Positions 7,847 to 16,416 of a stretch of DNA of 60,404 bases are shown here, one piece after another (position 1 is the first letter of the stretch; each line of letters begins with the position of its first letter). The notes below the pieces were generated by a model. It was not told the origin of the DNA and ran no database searches. It was given only the letters and a program-made list of their open reading frames with translations. The DNA is from Candidatus Gastranaerophilales bacterium. GTDB lineage: Bacteria > Cyanobacteriota > Vampirovibrionia > Gastranaerophilales > Gastranaerophilaceae. Made by a program: the position numbers and the translations under genes. The stretch spans positions 1 to 60,404 of the forward strand of contig CALUVL010000015.1 of the NCBI GenBank assembly GCA_944324225.1. Reading direction: 5' to 3'.

Positions 7847-8077
7847 TTATTTGTGTGAATCAATATAATTTACAGCATCTTGAACTGTTTGAATTTTTTC
7901 TGCTTCTTCATCAGGAATTTCGCAGCCGAATTCTTCTTCAAAAGCCATAACCAATTCAACAGTGTCTAATGAATCAGCGCCCAAATCAGCTGTGAAGCTT
8001 GCTTCAGGAGTAACTAATGATTCATCAACGCTTAATTGATCAACTACAACTTTTTTAACTTTTTCCAATGTACTCAT
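7847..8077 (-). CDS. acpP: acyl carrier protein
   Basis: This 76-residue acidic protein carries acyl chains on a 4'-phosphopantetheine arm for the Fab enzymes encoded around it. The attachment serine is Ser36 in the [15 protein letters not shown] helix-II motif. The length and the [10 protein letters not shown] segment are typical. The gene has its own good promoter in the gap after fabG, and stem-loops follow it, consistent with separate high-level expression. It is flanked by fabG upstream and fabF downstream on the same strand. Confidence 0.98.
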   Translation of the reverse strand: MSTLEKVKKVVVDQLSVDESLVTPEASFTADLGADSLDTVELVMAFEEEFGCEIPDEEAEKIQTVQDAVNYIDSHK

Positions 8078-8142
8078 TTTTTTTCCTCATAAATTATTGT
8101 ATTACTACACGTTTTTATTATGCGCTCTCGCGTATACAAAAC

Positions 8143-8171
8143 ATTATAGACGGCACAAGATTTTTTTGCAA
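8143..8171 (-). promoter_or_regulatory. promoter of acpP
   Basis: On the minus strand TTGCAA (8171-8166) is followed by exactly 17 bases and a perfect TATAAT (8148-8143). The -10 box lies about 65 bases upstream of the acpP start, within the 138-bp gap after fabG. Confidence 0.7.
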
Positions 8172-8215
8172 GGAATTTACATTTCCTCAGGCAGATTGTT
8201 AAAAATCTTTACTTT

Positions 8216-8941
8216 TTAGATAATCAATCCGCCGTCTACTTCCAGCACCTGACCTGTGATGTAATCGGAATCTGCCGCTAAAAATTTAACGGCTTTTGCG
8301 ATATCTTCCGGTTCGCCGAGACGTTTCAGCGGAATGAAGTCCGTGAATTTTGATGTATCAAGATCCTTTGTCATATCGGTATTGATAAATCCCGGAGCGA
8401 TTGCGTTTACTCTGATACCTCTTGAGCCGAGTTCTTTTGCTAAAGTTTTGGTTAAGCCTATCAGGCCTGCTTTTGCCGCAGAATAATTTGCCTGTCCTGC
8501 GTTGCCTGAAACTCCGACTACACTTGACATATTGACGATAGCACCACTTCTTTGTTTCATCATAACCTTAACTACAGGCTGCGAAACATAAAATGCGCTT
8601 GAAAGGTTTGTGTTAATTACAGCGTCCCAGTTTTCGGCACTCATTCGCATAAACAACCCATCTCTTGTGATGCCTGCATTGTTTACTAAAACGTCAATTC
8701 TTCCGAATTTTTCAATTACTGCTTCAACACCCTTTTGGGCTTCTTCTTTGTTTGAAACATCAAACTTGAAAGCTTCTGCCTGTACGCCTAAAGCTTTAAG
8801 TTCATCCACTGTTTTTTTTGCGGCTTCTTCGTTTCCTGCAAAGTTTACTGCTATATCATAACCTGCTTTTGCAAGTTCTATTGCGCATGCTTTGCCTATC
8901 CCACGGGAAGCCCCCGTTATTAATGCTAATTTTTCAGACAT
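8216..8941 (-). CDS. fabG: 3-oxoacyl-ACP reductase
   Basis: FabG reduces 3-oxoacyl-ACP with NADPH in fatty acid elongation. It is a classical short-chain dehydrogenase: the cofactor motif GASRGIG at 10-16, NNAG at 87-90, and the catalytic Ser140, Tyr153 and Lys157 (YSAAK). The C-terminus has the FabG-typical ITGQVLEVDGG. At 241 residues it has the usual size. The start is backed by AAGGAG upstream of the ATG. It follows fabD by 26 bases on the minus strand and is probably co-transcribed with it. Confidence 0.96.
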   Translation of the reverse strand: MSEKLALITGASRGIGKACAIELAKAGYDIAVNFAGNEEAAKKTVDELKALGVQAEAFKFDVSNKEEAQKGVEAVIEKFGRIDVLVNNAGITRDGLFMRMSAENWDAVINTNLSSAFYVSQPVVKVMMKQRSGAIVNMSSVVGVSGNAGQANYSAAKAGLIGLTKTLAKELGSRGIRVNAIAPGFINTDMTKDLDTSKFTDFIPLKRLGEPEDIAKAVKFLAADSDYITGQVLEVDGGLII

Positions 8942-8967
8942 TTATTTTCTCCTTATTTCTAAAAATT

Positions 8968-9915
8968 TTAAACTGCTGCCAACTGCTCTTTCAATGCTGT
9001 AACCGCTGTTTCAAGAGAAGCTTTATCAAATACGTTATATACAGCAGCATCTGGTATAATTTTTTTGTTCAAACCTGCAAGTACTTTTCCGGGGCCGATT
9101 TCTACAAATATTTCGACACCTTCTTCTGCCATTTTCTGAATTGTCTGTGTCCAGTAAACTGATGAATAAATTTGTTTCGGCATCTTTGTTCTGAAGTCTT
9201 CAGCATTAGTTGTAAGAGATGCGTCAACATTTGTCACAACAGGAATTGAAGCGTTGTTTAATTCCAAATCCGAAACGAATTTTTCAAATTCTTTGCCTGC
9301 ATTTTCCATAAACTTTGAATGAAATGCGCCTGAAACGGCAAGAGGAACAACTCTTCTTGCACCTTTTTCAAGAAGAATTTCGCCGGCTTTTTGGACGGCT
9401 TTTTCGTCGCCCGTGATAACAACCTGAGCCGGAGAGTTGTAGTTTGCAACATCAACATAACCTATAGAAGAGGCTTCTTTTAATGCGTCTTCAACAGAAC
9501 CTGCCGGAGCATTTAAGACAGCCGCCATGGCTCCGCCTTTTGTTTCGCTCATAAGGTCGGCTCTTTTTTGGATTGCTTTAAGCGCTGTATCCAAAGACAT
9601 AACACCTGCTGCATACATTGCGCAATACTCGCCCAGTGAGTGGCCTGCAACAAAATCTGCATTTATTCCGCATTCGGATTTTAACGCTTCCAGGGCTGCA
9701 ATTGACATTGTTACAATGCAGGGCTGTGTGTTTACTGTTTGTTTTAAATCTTCTTCCGGTCCGTCAAAGCACAATGTTGTAATTTTTTTGCCTAAAACAG
9801 TGTCGGCAGTATCAAATACTTTTTGGGCTGAAGCAAAGTTTTCATACAAATCTTTGCCCATACCTACAGTCTGTGCTCCCTGACCAGGAAACAAAAATGC
9901 AATCTTTTTTGCCAT
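8968..9915 (-). CDS. fabD: malonyl-CoA-ACP transacylase
   Basis: FabD moves malonyl groups from CoA to ACP to supply elongation. The protein starts MAKKIAFLFPGQGAQ, and the nucleophile is Ser93 in GHSLGEY, with a catalytic His in the SGAFHSKFM segment. The frame is open to an ATG at 9948, but the extra 11 residues are not part of the family and AGAGGGAT lies just before the 9915 ATG. That gives 315 residues. It is the first gene of fabD-fabG, and a minus-strand terminator separates it from fabH upstream. Confidence 0.96.
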   Translation of the reverse strand: MAKKIAFLFPGQGAQTVGMGKDLYENFASAQKVFDTADTVLGKKITTLCFDGPEEDLKQTVNTQPCIVTMSIAALEALKSECGINADFVAGHSLGEYCAMYAAGVMSLDTALKAIQKRADLMSETKGGAMAAVLNAPAGSVEDALKEASSIGYVDVANYNSPAQVVITGDEKAVQKAGEILLEKGARRVVPLAVSGAFHSKFMENAGKEFEKFVSDLELNNASIPVVTNVDASLTTNAEDFRTKMPKQIYSSVYWTQTIQKMAEEGVEIFVEIGPGKVLAGLNKKIIPDAAVYNVFDKASLETAVTALKEQLAAV

Positions 9916-10048
9916 AAAATATCCCTCTCTAAAATGTCCCTGTGGCAATTATACTATAAACACGTGAAATGTAAATATGGTTTGCGTGCCGGAAGTTGTT
10001 GTCTTAAATACTTTTGCCTCTGTCATTAAAATGAAATATGAAGCGACG

Positions 10049-10071
10049 AAAAAAGCGGACATATTGCCCGC
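10049..10071 (-). terminator. terminator after fabH
   Basis: On the minus strand GCGGGCA and TGTCCGC form a seven-position stem with one mismatch and a three-base loop, followed by six T. It sits about 30 bases past the fabH stop and divides the fab region into two transcription units. Confidence 0.7.
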
Positions 10072-10100
10072 CTTTTGGTGAAAATTTATAGAGAAACTTT

Positions 10101-11111
10101 TTAACAAATTCCTTCTCGGAGTCTTACTATCGCCCCTCCCCAGGTCATTCCTGCGCCAAACCCGCACAATACCGCCGTTGTACCAAGTTTTACATTACCT
10201 TTTTCAACGCTTTCTGCAAGCGCTATCGGAATTGATGCGGCTGATGTGTTTCCGTAATATTTGATGTTAGTTATGACTTTTTCATCAGGATATCCGAGTC
10301 TTTCCTGAACTGCTTGTATAATTCTGATGTTTGCCTGGTGCGGAATAAGATAGTCAATATCTTCAGCTTTCATTCCGGCCTTTGTTATGAGATCTTCTAC
10401 ATAATGCGGAAGAATTTTTGCAACAAACGTATATACTCCACGTCCGTTCATTCTGATACCTTTTGGCTTTTCTTCGTATTGTTCTACAAGCGGACAGTTT
10501 TTGCCGTCAAATGAAAGTTCAATTAAGTTTCCATAGTTGCCGTCAGCTTTGATATCTATTGCGATAATATCATCAATACCATCTTCTGCCTGTGTTACAA
10601 CAACAGCACCGGCACCGTCACCAAAAAGAATAGAAGTACTTCTGTCTTCCCAGTTTACAAGGCGTGAGTTGTTGTCTGTTGCAACTATCAAAATGTTTTT
10701 ATACATACCTGATGCAATGTAGGCTTTTGCAATGCTTAAGCCGTAAATCAGACCAGAGCAGGCTGCCGTAATATCAAATGCTGGAATCTGTTTTTTTATT
10801 CCCAATCTCTGGTGAATATGGCATGCTATTGCAGGATACAAATCAGGAGGGGCTGAGGAGGCTGCAAGGATTAAATCTATATCATCAGGATTTATGCCTG
10901 ATTTATCCAGTGCTTTTTTGGCAGCATCAAAACCTAAGTCAATAGCGTTTTCTTCGCCTGACACGACTCTTCTTTCTTTTATACCTGTTCTTGTATAAAT
11001 CCATTCATCAGAAGTTTCGTACAACTTTGTCAAATCATCATTTGTTATAACTGTTTCGGGTAAACTGTATCCTACACCGGCAATTCTCAGCGGTATTAAT
11101 TTATCTGCCAT
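10101..11111 (-). CDS. fabH: 3-oxoacyl-ACP synthase III
   Basis: FabH starts fatty acid synthesis by condensing acetyl-CoA with malonyl-ACP. The catalytic triad is clear: Cys118 in TAACSGL, His258 in IPHQANIR and Asn288 in GNTSAAS. I start at the ATG at 11111, three bases after the plsX stop, because the GAGGAA within the end of plsX is well placed. A TTG one codon earlier is also in frame. At 336 residues it has a normal length. It is last in the 13197 ORF-yceD-rpmF-plsX-fabH series, the order common in many bacteria. Confidence 0.97.
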   Translation of the reverse strand: MADKLIPLRIAGVGYSLPETVITNDDLTKLYETSDEWIYTRTGIKERRVVSGEENAIDLGFDAAKKALDKSGINPDDIDLILAASSAPPDLYPAIACHIHQRLGIKKQIPAFDITAACSGLIYGLSIAKAYIASGMYKNILIVATDNNSRLVNWEDRSTSILFGDGAGAVVVTQAEDGIDDIIAIDIKADGNYGNLIELSFDGKNCPLVEQYEEKPKGIRMNGRGVYTFVAKILPHYVEDLITKAGMKAEDIDYLIPHQANIRIIQAVQERLGYPDEKVITNIKYYGNTSAASIPIALAESVEKGNVKLGTTAVLCGFGAGMTWGGAIVRLREGIC

Positions 11112-11114
11112 CAA

Positions 11115-12170
11115 CTATTCCTCATAAAATTTTTGTATTTTTTCGTTAACACCTGTTTCAACGGCATGCTTTGCAACTCTTACAGCATTTTTTATTGCGT
11201 AAGCCTTGCTTCGTCCGTGGGAGATTACCGTAATCCCTTTGACACCAAGAAGAAGCGCTCCGCCAAATTCTTCGTAGTTAATTTTTGTATAAATTCTTTT
11301 CATAAACGGTTTTGCAAGAAGTCCTATGATTTTACCGAGCAAATCAACTTTAAATTCCTGCTTCAGCATTCTGAAAAGCATCTGGGATGTCCCTTCGGTA
11401 ACTTTCAATGCAACGTTGCCTACGAATCCATCGCATACAACAACATCACATACGCTTAAGAAAATTTCTTTTCCTTCAATGTTGCCGACAAAGTTCAGCT
11501 TGCCCTGTTGTTCCTCAAGGAGTTTGTAAGTTGCTTGCGCCAATTCATTTCCTTTGCCAGCTTCTTCTCCGATATTTAAAACCCCTATTCGCGGATGGTC
11601 AATACCTAAAACGTTTTTTGAGAATGTTGCCCCCATAACTGCAAATTGGTAAAGCATTTCAGGTGTACAGTTGCTGTTTGCTCCTGCATCAATAACAACA
11701 ATCGGTTTTTTTATTGTGGGAAGTGTTACGGCAATTGCCGGTCTGTCAATTCCGGGGATTCTGCCTAAACCAAACAAGCTTGATGCCATTGCGGCTCCGG
11801 TTGAGCCGGCTGCTACTACTGCGTCAGAACTTCCGTGGGCTACTGCGTCTACCGCTAGGACTATTGAAGACTTTTTCTTTTTTCTGATTGCCTGACCGGG
11901 AGCTTCGCCCATTTCTATAACTTCTGAAGCATGGGTAATTTTTATATCAAGCTTTGATGTATCTATTTTGATACGATATTGTTTACCGGCTTTTCCGCAA
12001 TCTGAATAAAAACCTTCATGTGAAATCTTGTCGAGCTCCTGTTCAATTCTGTCTTGTTTCCCGACCAATTCAAGAGCCACACCATATTCTTGCGCAGCCC
12101 AAACTGCACCTGCTACTATCTCATGCGGAGCATGATCCCCGCCCATTGCATCAATTGCTATTCTTGTCAT
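11115..12170 (-). CDS. plsX: phosphate acyltransferase PlsX
   Basis: PlsX makes acyl-phosphate from acyl-ACP, the donor used by PlsY to acylate glycerol-3-phosphate at the membrane. The N-terminus IAIDAMGGDHAP and the inner CDGFVGNVALK segment are diagnostic. At 351 residues it has a typical length. It lies between rpmF and fabH, and its stop is three bases from the fabH ATG, so translation is probably coupled. This links fatty acid initiation to phospholipid synthesis in one transcript. Confidence 0.97.
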   Translation of the reverse strand: MTRIAIDAMGGDHAPHEIVAGAVWAAQEYGVALELVGKQDRIEQELDKISHEGFYSDCGKAGKQYRIKIDTSKLDIKITHASEVIEMGEAPGQAIRKKKKSSIVLAVDAVAHGSSDAVVAAGSTGAAMASSLFGLGRIPGIDRPAIAVTLPTIKKPIVVIDAGANSNCTPEMLYQFAVMGATFSKNVLGIDHPRIGVLNIGEEAGKGNELAQATYKLLEEQQGKLNFVGNIEGKEIFLSVCDVVVCDGFVGNVALKVTEGTSQMLFRMLKQEFKVDLLGKIIGLLAKPFMKRIYTKINYEEFGGALLLGVKGITVISHGRSKAYAIKNAVRVAKHAVETGVNEKIQKFYEE

Positions 12171-12249
12171 ATTTCCCTCTCAAAGTCTTATCAAGTTTAA
12201 CGGTTTTATGACCGGATGGCTGATTATTATCAGCCATCCGTAAAGTTAG

Positions 12250-12609
12250 TTATTTTTCTTCAGTTTCAGAAACTTCTTCAGCCGGTTCTGTTTTTTCTGT
12301 TTCTGCTGCCGGAAGTTCTTCTTTTGCTTCTACAACTTCTTCAGCCTTTGTTTCTTCAACTTTTTCTTCTTTTACTGCTTTTTTAGTTGATTTTTTTGCA
12401 GATTTCTTTTCTTCAGCTTTAACTTCTTCAACTCTGTCTTTAAGTCTTACGGGTTTACCTTTGTAGGTACCGCAAGCTGTGCAAACTGTATGAGTTAATA
12501 CCGGTTCGCCACAATTAGGGCATTTTGTAAGTTCCGGTCTTGTTGCTTTCCAGTTGCTTCTTCTTTTACCTTGTGCTGAATGTCCTGTTCTTTTCTTAGG
12601 TACTGCCAT
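12250..12609 (-). CDS. rpmF: ribosomal protein bL32 with a long charged tail
   Basis: The first 57 residues are ordinary bL32: MAVPKKRTGHSAQGKRRSNW, then two zinc-binding Cys pairs CPNC and CTAC. From about residue 60 to 119 there is an extra tail made almost only of Lys, Glu, Ala, Val and Thr (EEKKSAKKSTKKAVKEEK). Usual bL32 is near 60 residues, so the tail doubles the protein. The frame is clean, so it is not a simple read-through. It sits between yceD and plsX, its standard place. The tail's function is unknown. Confidence 0.95.
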   Translation of the reverse strand: MAVPKKRTGHSAQGKRRSNWKATRPELTKCPNCGEPVLTHTVCTACGTYKGKPVRLKDRVEEVKAEEKKSAKKSTKKAVKEEKVEETKAEEVVEAKEELPAAETEKTEPAEEVSETEEK

Positions 12610-12692
12610 TTTTCTTTTTCCTTTTTATTTTTTTACCACTACTTATATTTCTTTTTTATCCTAAAGCCTTACAGACTCTGGATTTTACAGGT

Positions 12693-13181
12693 TTACTTCC
12701 TGTCGATTTGAATGTTTTTAAATACATCAAGTCTTGGATCTGATAAATTTTCTTCTTTTAAAAACTTATCTCCATTACAATTTATACCACAAACTTTTTT
12801 ATTTGGTATATTTAATATTACAGATTGATACAATAAGTCATAAATGTCGATTTTATCTTCTCCGTTTAAATCCGTAATGAATTGTCCTTCTTTAAGTTCG
12901 GTTTCCTGACCGTAGTCGTCCATCAATGCGTATTTTGCATAAGTTTCGTCTATTTCAAAATTGAGTGCATAATCAAATTCTTTCAGGCATAAATCACATT
13001 CTAAAACAAGAGTACAGCTGACAGTTCCGGTAATTTCAATAAAATCACCCAGAGATTTTATTTTCAAATCGGCTTTTACCGGACCTTTTGAAGTGATGCC
13101 TTCAATAGTGTCTTCAAACTTGCAATCAAGCGTTTTGTCCTGTGAATTTTCAATATCTTCAATAGAAACTGTTAAATGCAT
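12693..13181 (-). CDS. yceD: YceD/DUF177-family protein
   Basis: DUF177 proteins are encoded before rpmF in most bacteria and, in plants and E. coli, are linked to 23S rRNA accumulation. This 162-residue protein has the family signature CTLVLECDLCLKEF, then an EIDETY-like segment and a second Cys pair in CGINCNGDKF, a likely metal site. The C-terminal DPRLDVFKNI matches the family ending, which typically reads DPRL followed by a short segment. It is 15 bases downstream of the 82-residue ORF and precedes rpmF. Confidence 0.85.
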   Translation of the reverse strand: MHLTVSIEDIENSQDKTLDCKFEDTIEGITSKGPVKADLKIKSLGDFIEITGTVSCTLVLECDLCLKEFDYALNFEIDETYAKYALMDDYGQETELKEGQFITDLNGEDKIDIYDLLYQSVILNIPNKKVCGINCNGDKFLKEENLSDPRLDVFKNIQIDRK

Positions 13182-13196
13182 TGATTAACCTTCTGT

Positions 13197-13445
13197 TTAC
13201 ATATACTGTTCTTCCTGCAAAGCAAGAGAGGCAATTTGATTTGAGATAAAACATACTTTCTTTAAAGGACCTGTTGTATCTTTTTCAATAAATGAAGGGG
13301 TTGGACTTTTCATTGCTATTTTTAACTCTTCATACATTGCTTCGGGATTTTCAACATAGAGCACTAACGGTGCTGTTGAACCTTTTAAAAATACAAGAAG
13401 AGATGTTCTTTTTTTAATATTTTGTGCATTAAATTGTTGAGCCAT
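13197..13445 (-). CDS. small conserved protein resembling cyanobacterial UPF0367
   Basis: An 82-residue protein with no signal peptide. The central pattern, PLVLYVENPEAMYEELKIAM followed by a KK-x-C-F-I-S-N-Q-I-A-S-L strand, recalls my memory of the UPF0367 family of cyanobacteria, where an SxEDAEAxYKxxLEAM helix is followed by a KKVAxLxSEIxAVQ strand. The likeness is by eye only. It is the first gene of the yceD-rpmF-plsX-fabH series, 15 bases ahead of yceD, so a role near ribosome or lipid metabolism is possible. The function of the family is not known to me. Confidence 0.55.
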   Translation of the reverse strand: MAQQFNAQNIKKRTSLLVFLKGSTAPLVLYVENPEAMYEELKIAMKSPTPSFIEKDTTGPLKKVCFISNQIASLALQEEQYM

Positions 13446-13870
13446 TTCTTACTCCTTTGTTTATTTTTTTTGCTTTGGCTGAATAAAAAAGCCGGATAAG
13501 TGTTTCAATTATAAAATAAAAATACAATTTGTGCAAATCAGTATATATAACTTGTTTGTTGGCGTATTGTTGCGGAGCATAATATTTTTGTAATTAGCTA
13601 TTGAGATAAACATCAGGTAGCAAAGCAATCCGGCTAATTGTGTATCCCAAGGTAAAATAAGAGGCCCTAACAAAAAACATTTTGTCATCCTGAATTTATT
13701 TCAGGATCTCAATGAGATTCTGAAACTAGTTCAGAATGACCTGGAAGGACAAAATGTTTTTTTTGTCCGGCTGTTCTGTACGAATAATTACGATATTTTT
13801 TATTTTTATGTTAATATAAATTATATCATTTACAAAAAAGAGAGATTATTTAAAGATTTAAAGGGGAAAT
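13446..13870. other. 425-bp intergenic region with a large nested hairpin
   Basis: The gap separates the divergent lipid operon and the rseP-like gene. No ORF with a ribosome site is visible. AAAAAACATTTTGTC at 13672-13686 is the exact reverse complement of GACAAAATGTTTTTT at 13748-13762, enclosing a short palindromic repeat. Both strands should carry promoters here, but I could not single one out. Confidence 0.6.
13684..13740. repeat. interspersed palindromic repeat, copy A
   Basis: The unit starts GTCATCCTGAATTTATTTCA and ends TTCAGAATGAC. Its outer arms GTCAT/ATGAC pair, and each half is also a hairpin (CCTGAA/TTCAGG and TTCTGAA/TTCAGAA). A nearly identical 59-bp copy is at 56699. This form is REP-like and sits only between genes here. 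Confidence 0.75.
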
Positions 13871-15238
13871 ATGTCTATAATTTTGATGATACTTCTTTTG
13901 AGTGTACTGATACTGGTGCATGAGGCAGGGCATTTTCTGGCGGCCAAAATGTTTAAGATGAAGGTTGCAAAGTTCGGGTTCGGGCTTCCAATCGGGCCGA
14001 CTCTGTGGGAAAAGAAAATCGGTGATGTCACTGTTCTTGTACATGCTTTTCTGTTAGGCGGTTATGTTGCTTTTCCTGATGATGAAAAGGATGAAAATTT
14101 GCCTGCGGATTCACCTGACAGATTTTTAAACAGACCTGTGTATCAGCGTTTGATAGTTGTATCGGCCGGTGTTTTTGCAAATGTTGTGTGTGCTTTTGTG
14201 CTTGTGTTTTTGACAGCGGCATTATGGGGACAGCTTCCGAGCGGAAAATATACTGTGACTGTTAAAAATATTGTTGCCGAGAAATCCGAGGCTATATGGA
14301 AATCAGGGCTTCAAAAAGGTGACAGAATTATAGAGATTAACGGTTCTGAAATTAACACTCCATACGGGCTTATGGCATTTGCAAAATTGAGCAGTAAATT
14401 TGACGGAAAAGCTGACGGGGCATATATCGGCGAAAATACGGAAAAACTTAAGAAACTCAACCCTGCTTTCAAAGAAGATGAAATCATTCCTGAAGATGTA
14501 ATGGTTCAGATTCCTTCAGTCGGGACAGAACCTCAGATAAAATTGAACAGAGATCAGATTATCGGGATTGAAAAATATAAAGACAATGAAATTCCATTAA
14601 GCGACAGCCAGAAAAAATTGAGAGATGAGATTGAGGGCAGAAAATATTTTCTATCAGACGGCACAATAACTCTTAATGATGTGGCTTATGCAATTTCTGA
14701 CAATGTTCATCCTATAAATATAACTGTTGAGCGAAATGGAAAAATTGTAAAATTAAATCCTGTTTATTCAAACAAAGACGGGCTTATCGGGGTTGAATAC
14801 TGTGCAAATGAGATTATAATTCCTACAAAAGACTTTAAATCAATTGTTGCAGGCAGTAACAAATATCTGTATGATAATACATACATGCTTCTTTACGGTC
14901 TGAAACAGATATTTACAGGTAAGGTTCCTCTGAACGACCTTCACGGTGTAATTCTCATCACAAAAATCGGCGGCGATAAAATTCAGGATGAGGGAATTTT
15001 CTCAGGCATACTTCTTGCGGCTTTGATTTCGCTTGACCTTGCGATTGTGAACTTCCTTCCGATACCGGCGCTTGACGGCGGGCATGTGTTGTTCCTGATT
15101 CTTGAAAAACTAAGAGGAAGACCGCTGGAAGAAGAAATTATTGAAAAAATCGGCACAGCAGGATTTTTATTCCTGATTGCGCTTATGGTTTTTGTAATCT
15201 TCAACGATATTTACGCACTGATTACGCATAAGATATAA
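13871..15238 (+). CDS. rseP: RseP-type site-2 metalloprotease (M50)
   Basis: This membrane zinc protease probably cleaves transmembrane segments of regulatory or signal-peptide substrates. The first membrane helix carries HEAGH at residues 17-21, and the C-terminal PALDGGH motif supplies the third zinc ligand. Between them is a large PDZ-containing extracytoplasmic region with GLQKGDRIIEINGSEI, plus a long insertion that makes it 455 residues. The last helix ends near the C-terminus. AAGGGG precedes the ATG. It stands apart from dxr, uppS and bamA, its usual neighbours. Which anti-sigma factor it cuts cannot be told from here. Confidence 0.92.
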   Translation: MSIILMILLLSVLILVHEAGHFLAAKMFKMKVAKFGFGLPIGPTLWEKKIGDVTVLVHAFLLGGYVAFPDDEKDENLPADSPDRFLNRPVYQRLIVVSAGVFANVVCAFVLVFLTAALWGQLPSGKYTVTVKNIVAEKSEAIWKSGLQKGDRIIEINGSEINTPYGLMAFAKLSSKFDGKADGAYIGENTEKLKKLNPAFKEDEIIPEDVMVQIPSVGTEPQIKLNRDQIIGIEKYKDNEIPLSDSQKKLRDEIEGRKYFLSDGTITLNDVAYAISDNVHPINITVERNGKIVKLNPVYSNKDGLIGVEYCANEIIIPTKDFKSIVAGSNKYLYDNTYMLLYGLKQIFTGKVPLNDLHGVILITKIGGDKIQDEGIFSGILLAALISLDLAIVNFLPIPALDGGHVLFLILEKLRGRPLEEEIIEKIGTAGFLFLIALMVFVIFNDIYALITHKI

Positions 15239-15486
15239 AATCTGGATAATTTTTCTAAAAATCCATAGAATTGTACACGGTTCCCGTGCAAATCACGTCG
15301 CCGTTGCGGACGATTTCGATTTTTTGCGGATTATTTGTGTTTTGGCTTTTTAAAATCCAACTTTACATTCCGTTACATTATGGCCGCAAAAATGTTAAAT
15401 TGAGAATTTTTATATAAACGGGAATTTTTCTCCCGCATAACACGACTGGCTTGAGCAGTGAATTTATCTGCATATTGTGGCTAAAC

Positions 15487-16416
15487 TTAAGTTCCCGGTT
15501 TCTTCAACCTTGCAAAATCAGCTTTAATTTCTTCTGCCTTAGCCGACAGTCTGTTGTATATTTGAGAATTTATCTCTCCGCCTACTAGAATAAGCATAGA
15601 TGTGTAATAAAGCCATACCATTAAAACTGCAAATGCTCCTATTGTTCCGTAAACCATGTTGTAGGTTTTCAGGTTGTTCACATACACCGAAAATCCCCAC
15701 GAACCTAATAACCAGAACGAACAGAAAAAGAATGTTCCCGGAAGTGCGCTTGCCCGTTTGAATTTCTCGTTCCCCCGCAAATCAGGCAGTATGTAATAAC
15801 ATAAAAATGCCATTAGATATAATGCAAGAAATGCCAGCGGCCAGCGCATTGTTAATAATGTTATGGCAACCCCGTCTGACATATGCAGATGTCGAACCAG
15901 AAAATTTATGATTACACGTCCGAAAATAATAAGGTTTATTGTCAAAAACATAACCATATTTGTTACAAAAACCATAATCAGCGATAAAACTCGTGTATAA
16001 ATAAGACTTCTGGTTTCTTCAACTTTGTATGCACGGTTTAAACCTTTTAGTACAACTGCAATCGCATTTGTTGACAGGAAGAGTGTTACAATAATTCCAA
16101 TAGTTGCCATTAATTTGCCCTGCGAAAATATTGTAACTTCCGACAAAACTGTAATTATCAAATCCATAGATTGTTCCGGCATTATTGTGGAAAGGAAAAT
16201 TAATACCGGATCCATATAGGATTTATTTCCCATCCAGCCGAAAATTGCCATCAAAAATAGCATAAAAGGAAAAATCCCTAGAACAAGCCAAAATCCCATT
16301 TCTGCAGCCATCCCAAAAAAATCATTTTTTATAACAGAAATGATCAGGCGCTTTACCCCTCTTATGAAGGGTTTAAAAATTTTAACTTTAGATTTTTCTT
16401 TTTCTGATTTCATCAA
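15487..16416 (-). CDS. YihY/BrkB-family membrane protein
   Basis: A 309-residue inner-membrane protein with about six hydrophobic helices, beginning after a basic N-terminal tail. Features of the YihY/UPF0761 family are the GFWLVLGIFPFMLFLMAIFG segment, RAYKVEETRS, and a closing VYGTIGAFAVLMVWLYYTS helix followed by GGEINSQ. The family is sometimes called BrkB or ribonuclease BN, but the RNase assignment was an error. Its real function is unknown. Its start overlaps the end of the NrnA-like gene by 29 bases in another frame, so the two are translated together. Confidence 0.9.
   Translation of the reverse strand: MMKSEKEKSKVKIFKPFIRGVKRLIISVIKNDFFGMAAEMGFWLVLGIFPFMLFLMAIFGWMGNKSYMDPVLIFLSTIMPEQSMDLIITVLSEVTIFSQGKLMATIGIIVTLFLSTNAIAVVLKGLNRAYKVEETRSLIYTRVLSLIMVFVTNMVMFLTINLIIFGRVIINFLVRHLHMSDGVAITLLTMRWPLAFLALYLMAFLCYYILPDLRGNEKFKRASALPGTFFFCSFWLLGSWGFSVYVNNLKTYNMVYGTIGAFAVLMVWLYYTSMLILVGGEINSQIYNRLSAKAEEIKADFARLKKPGT

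Noticed and set aside
9916-9948. Upstream ATG extension of fabD (MPQGHFREGYF)
   Set aside because: The family start MAKKIAFLFPGQGAQ has its own ribosome site, and the extension matches nothing in FabD.
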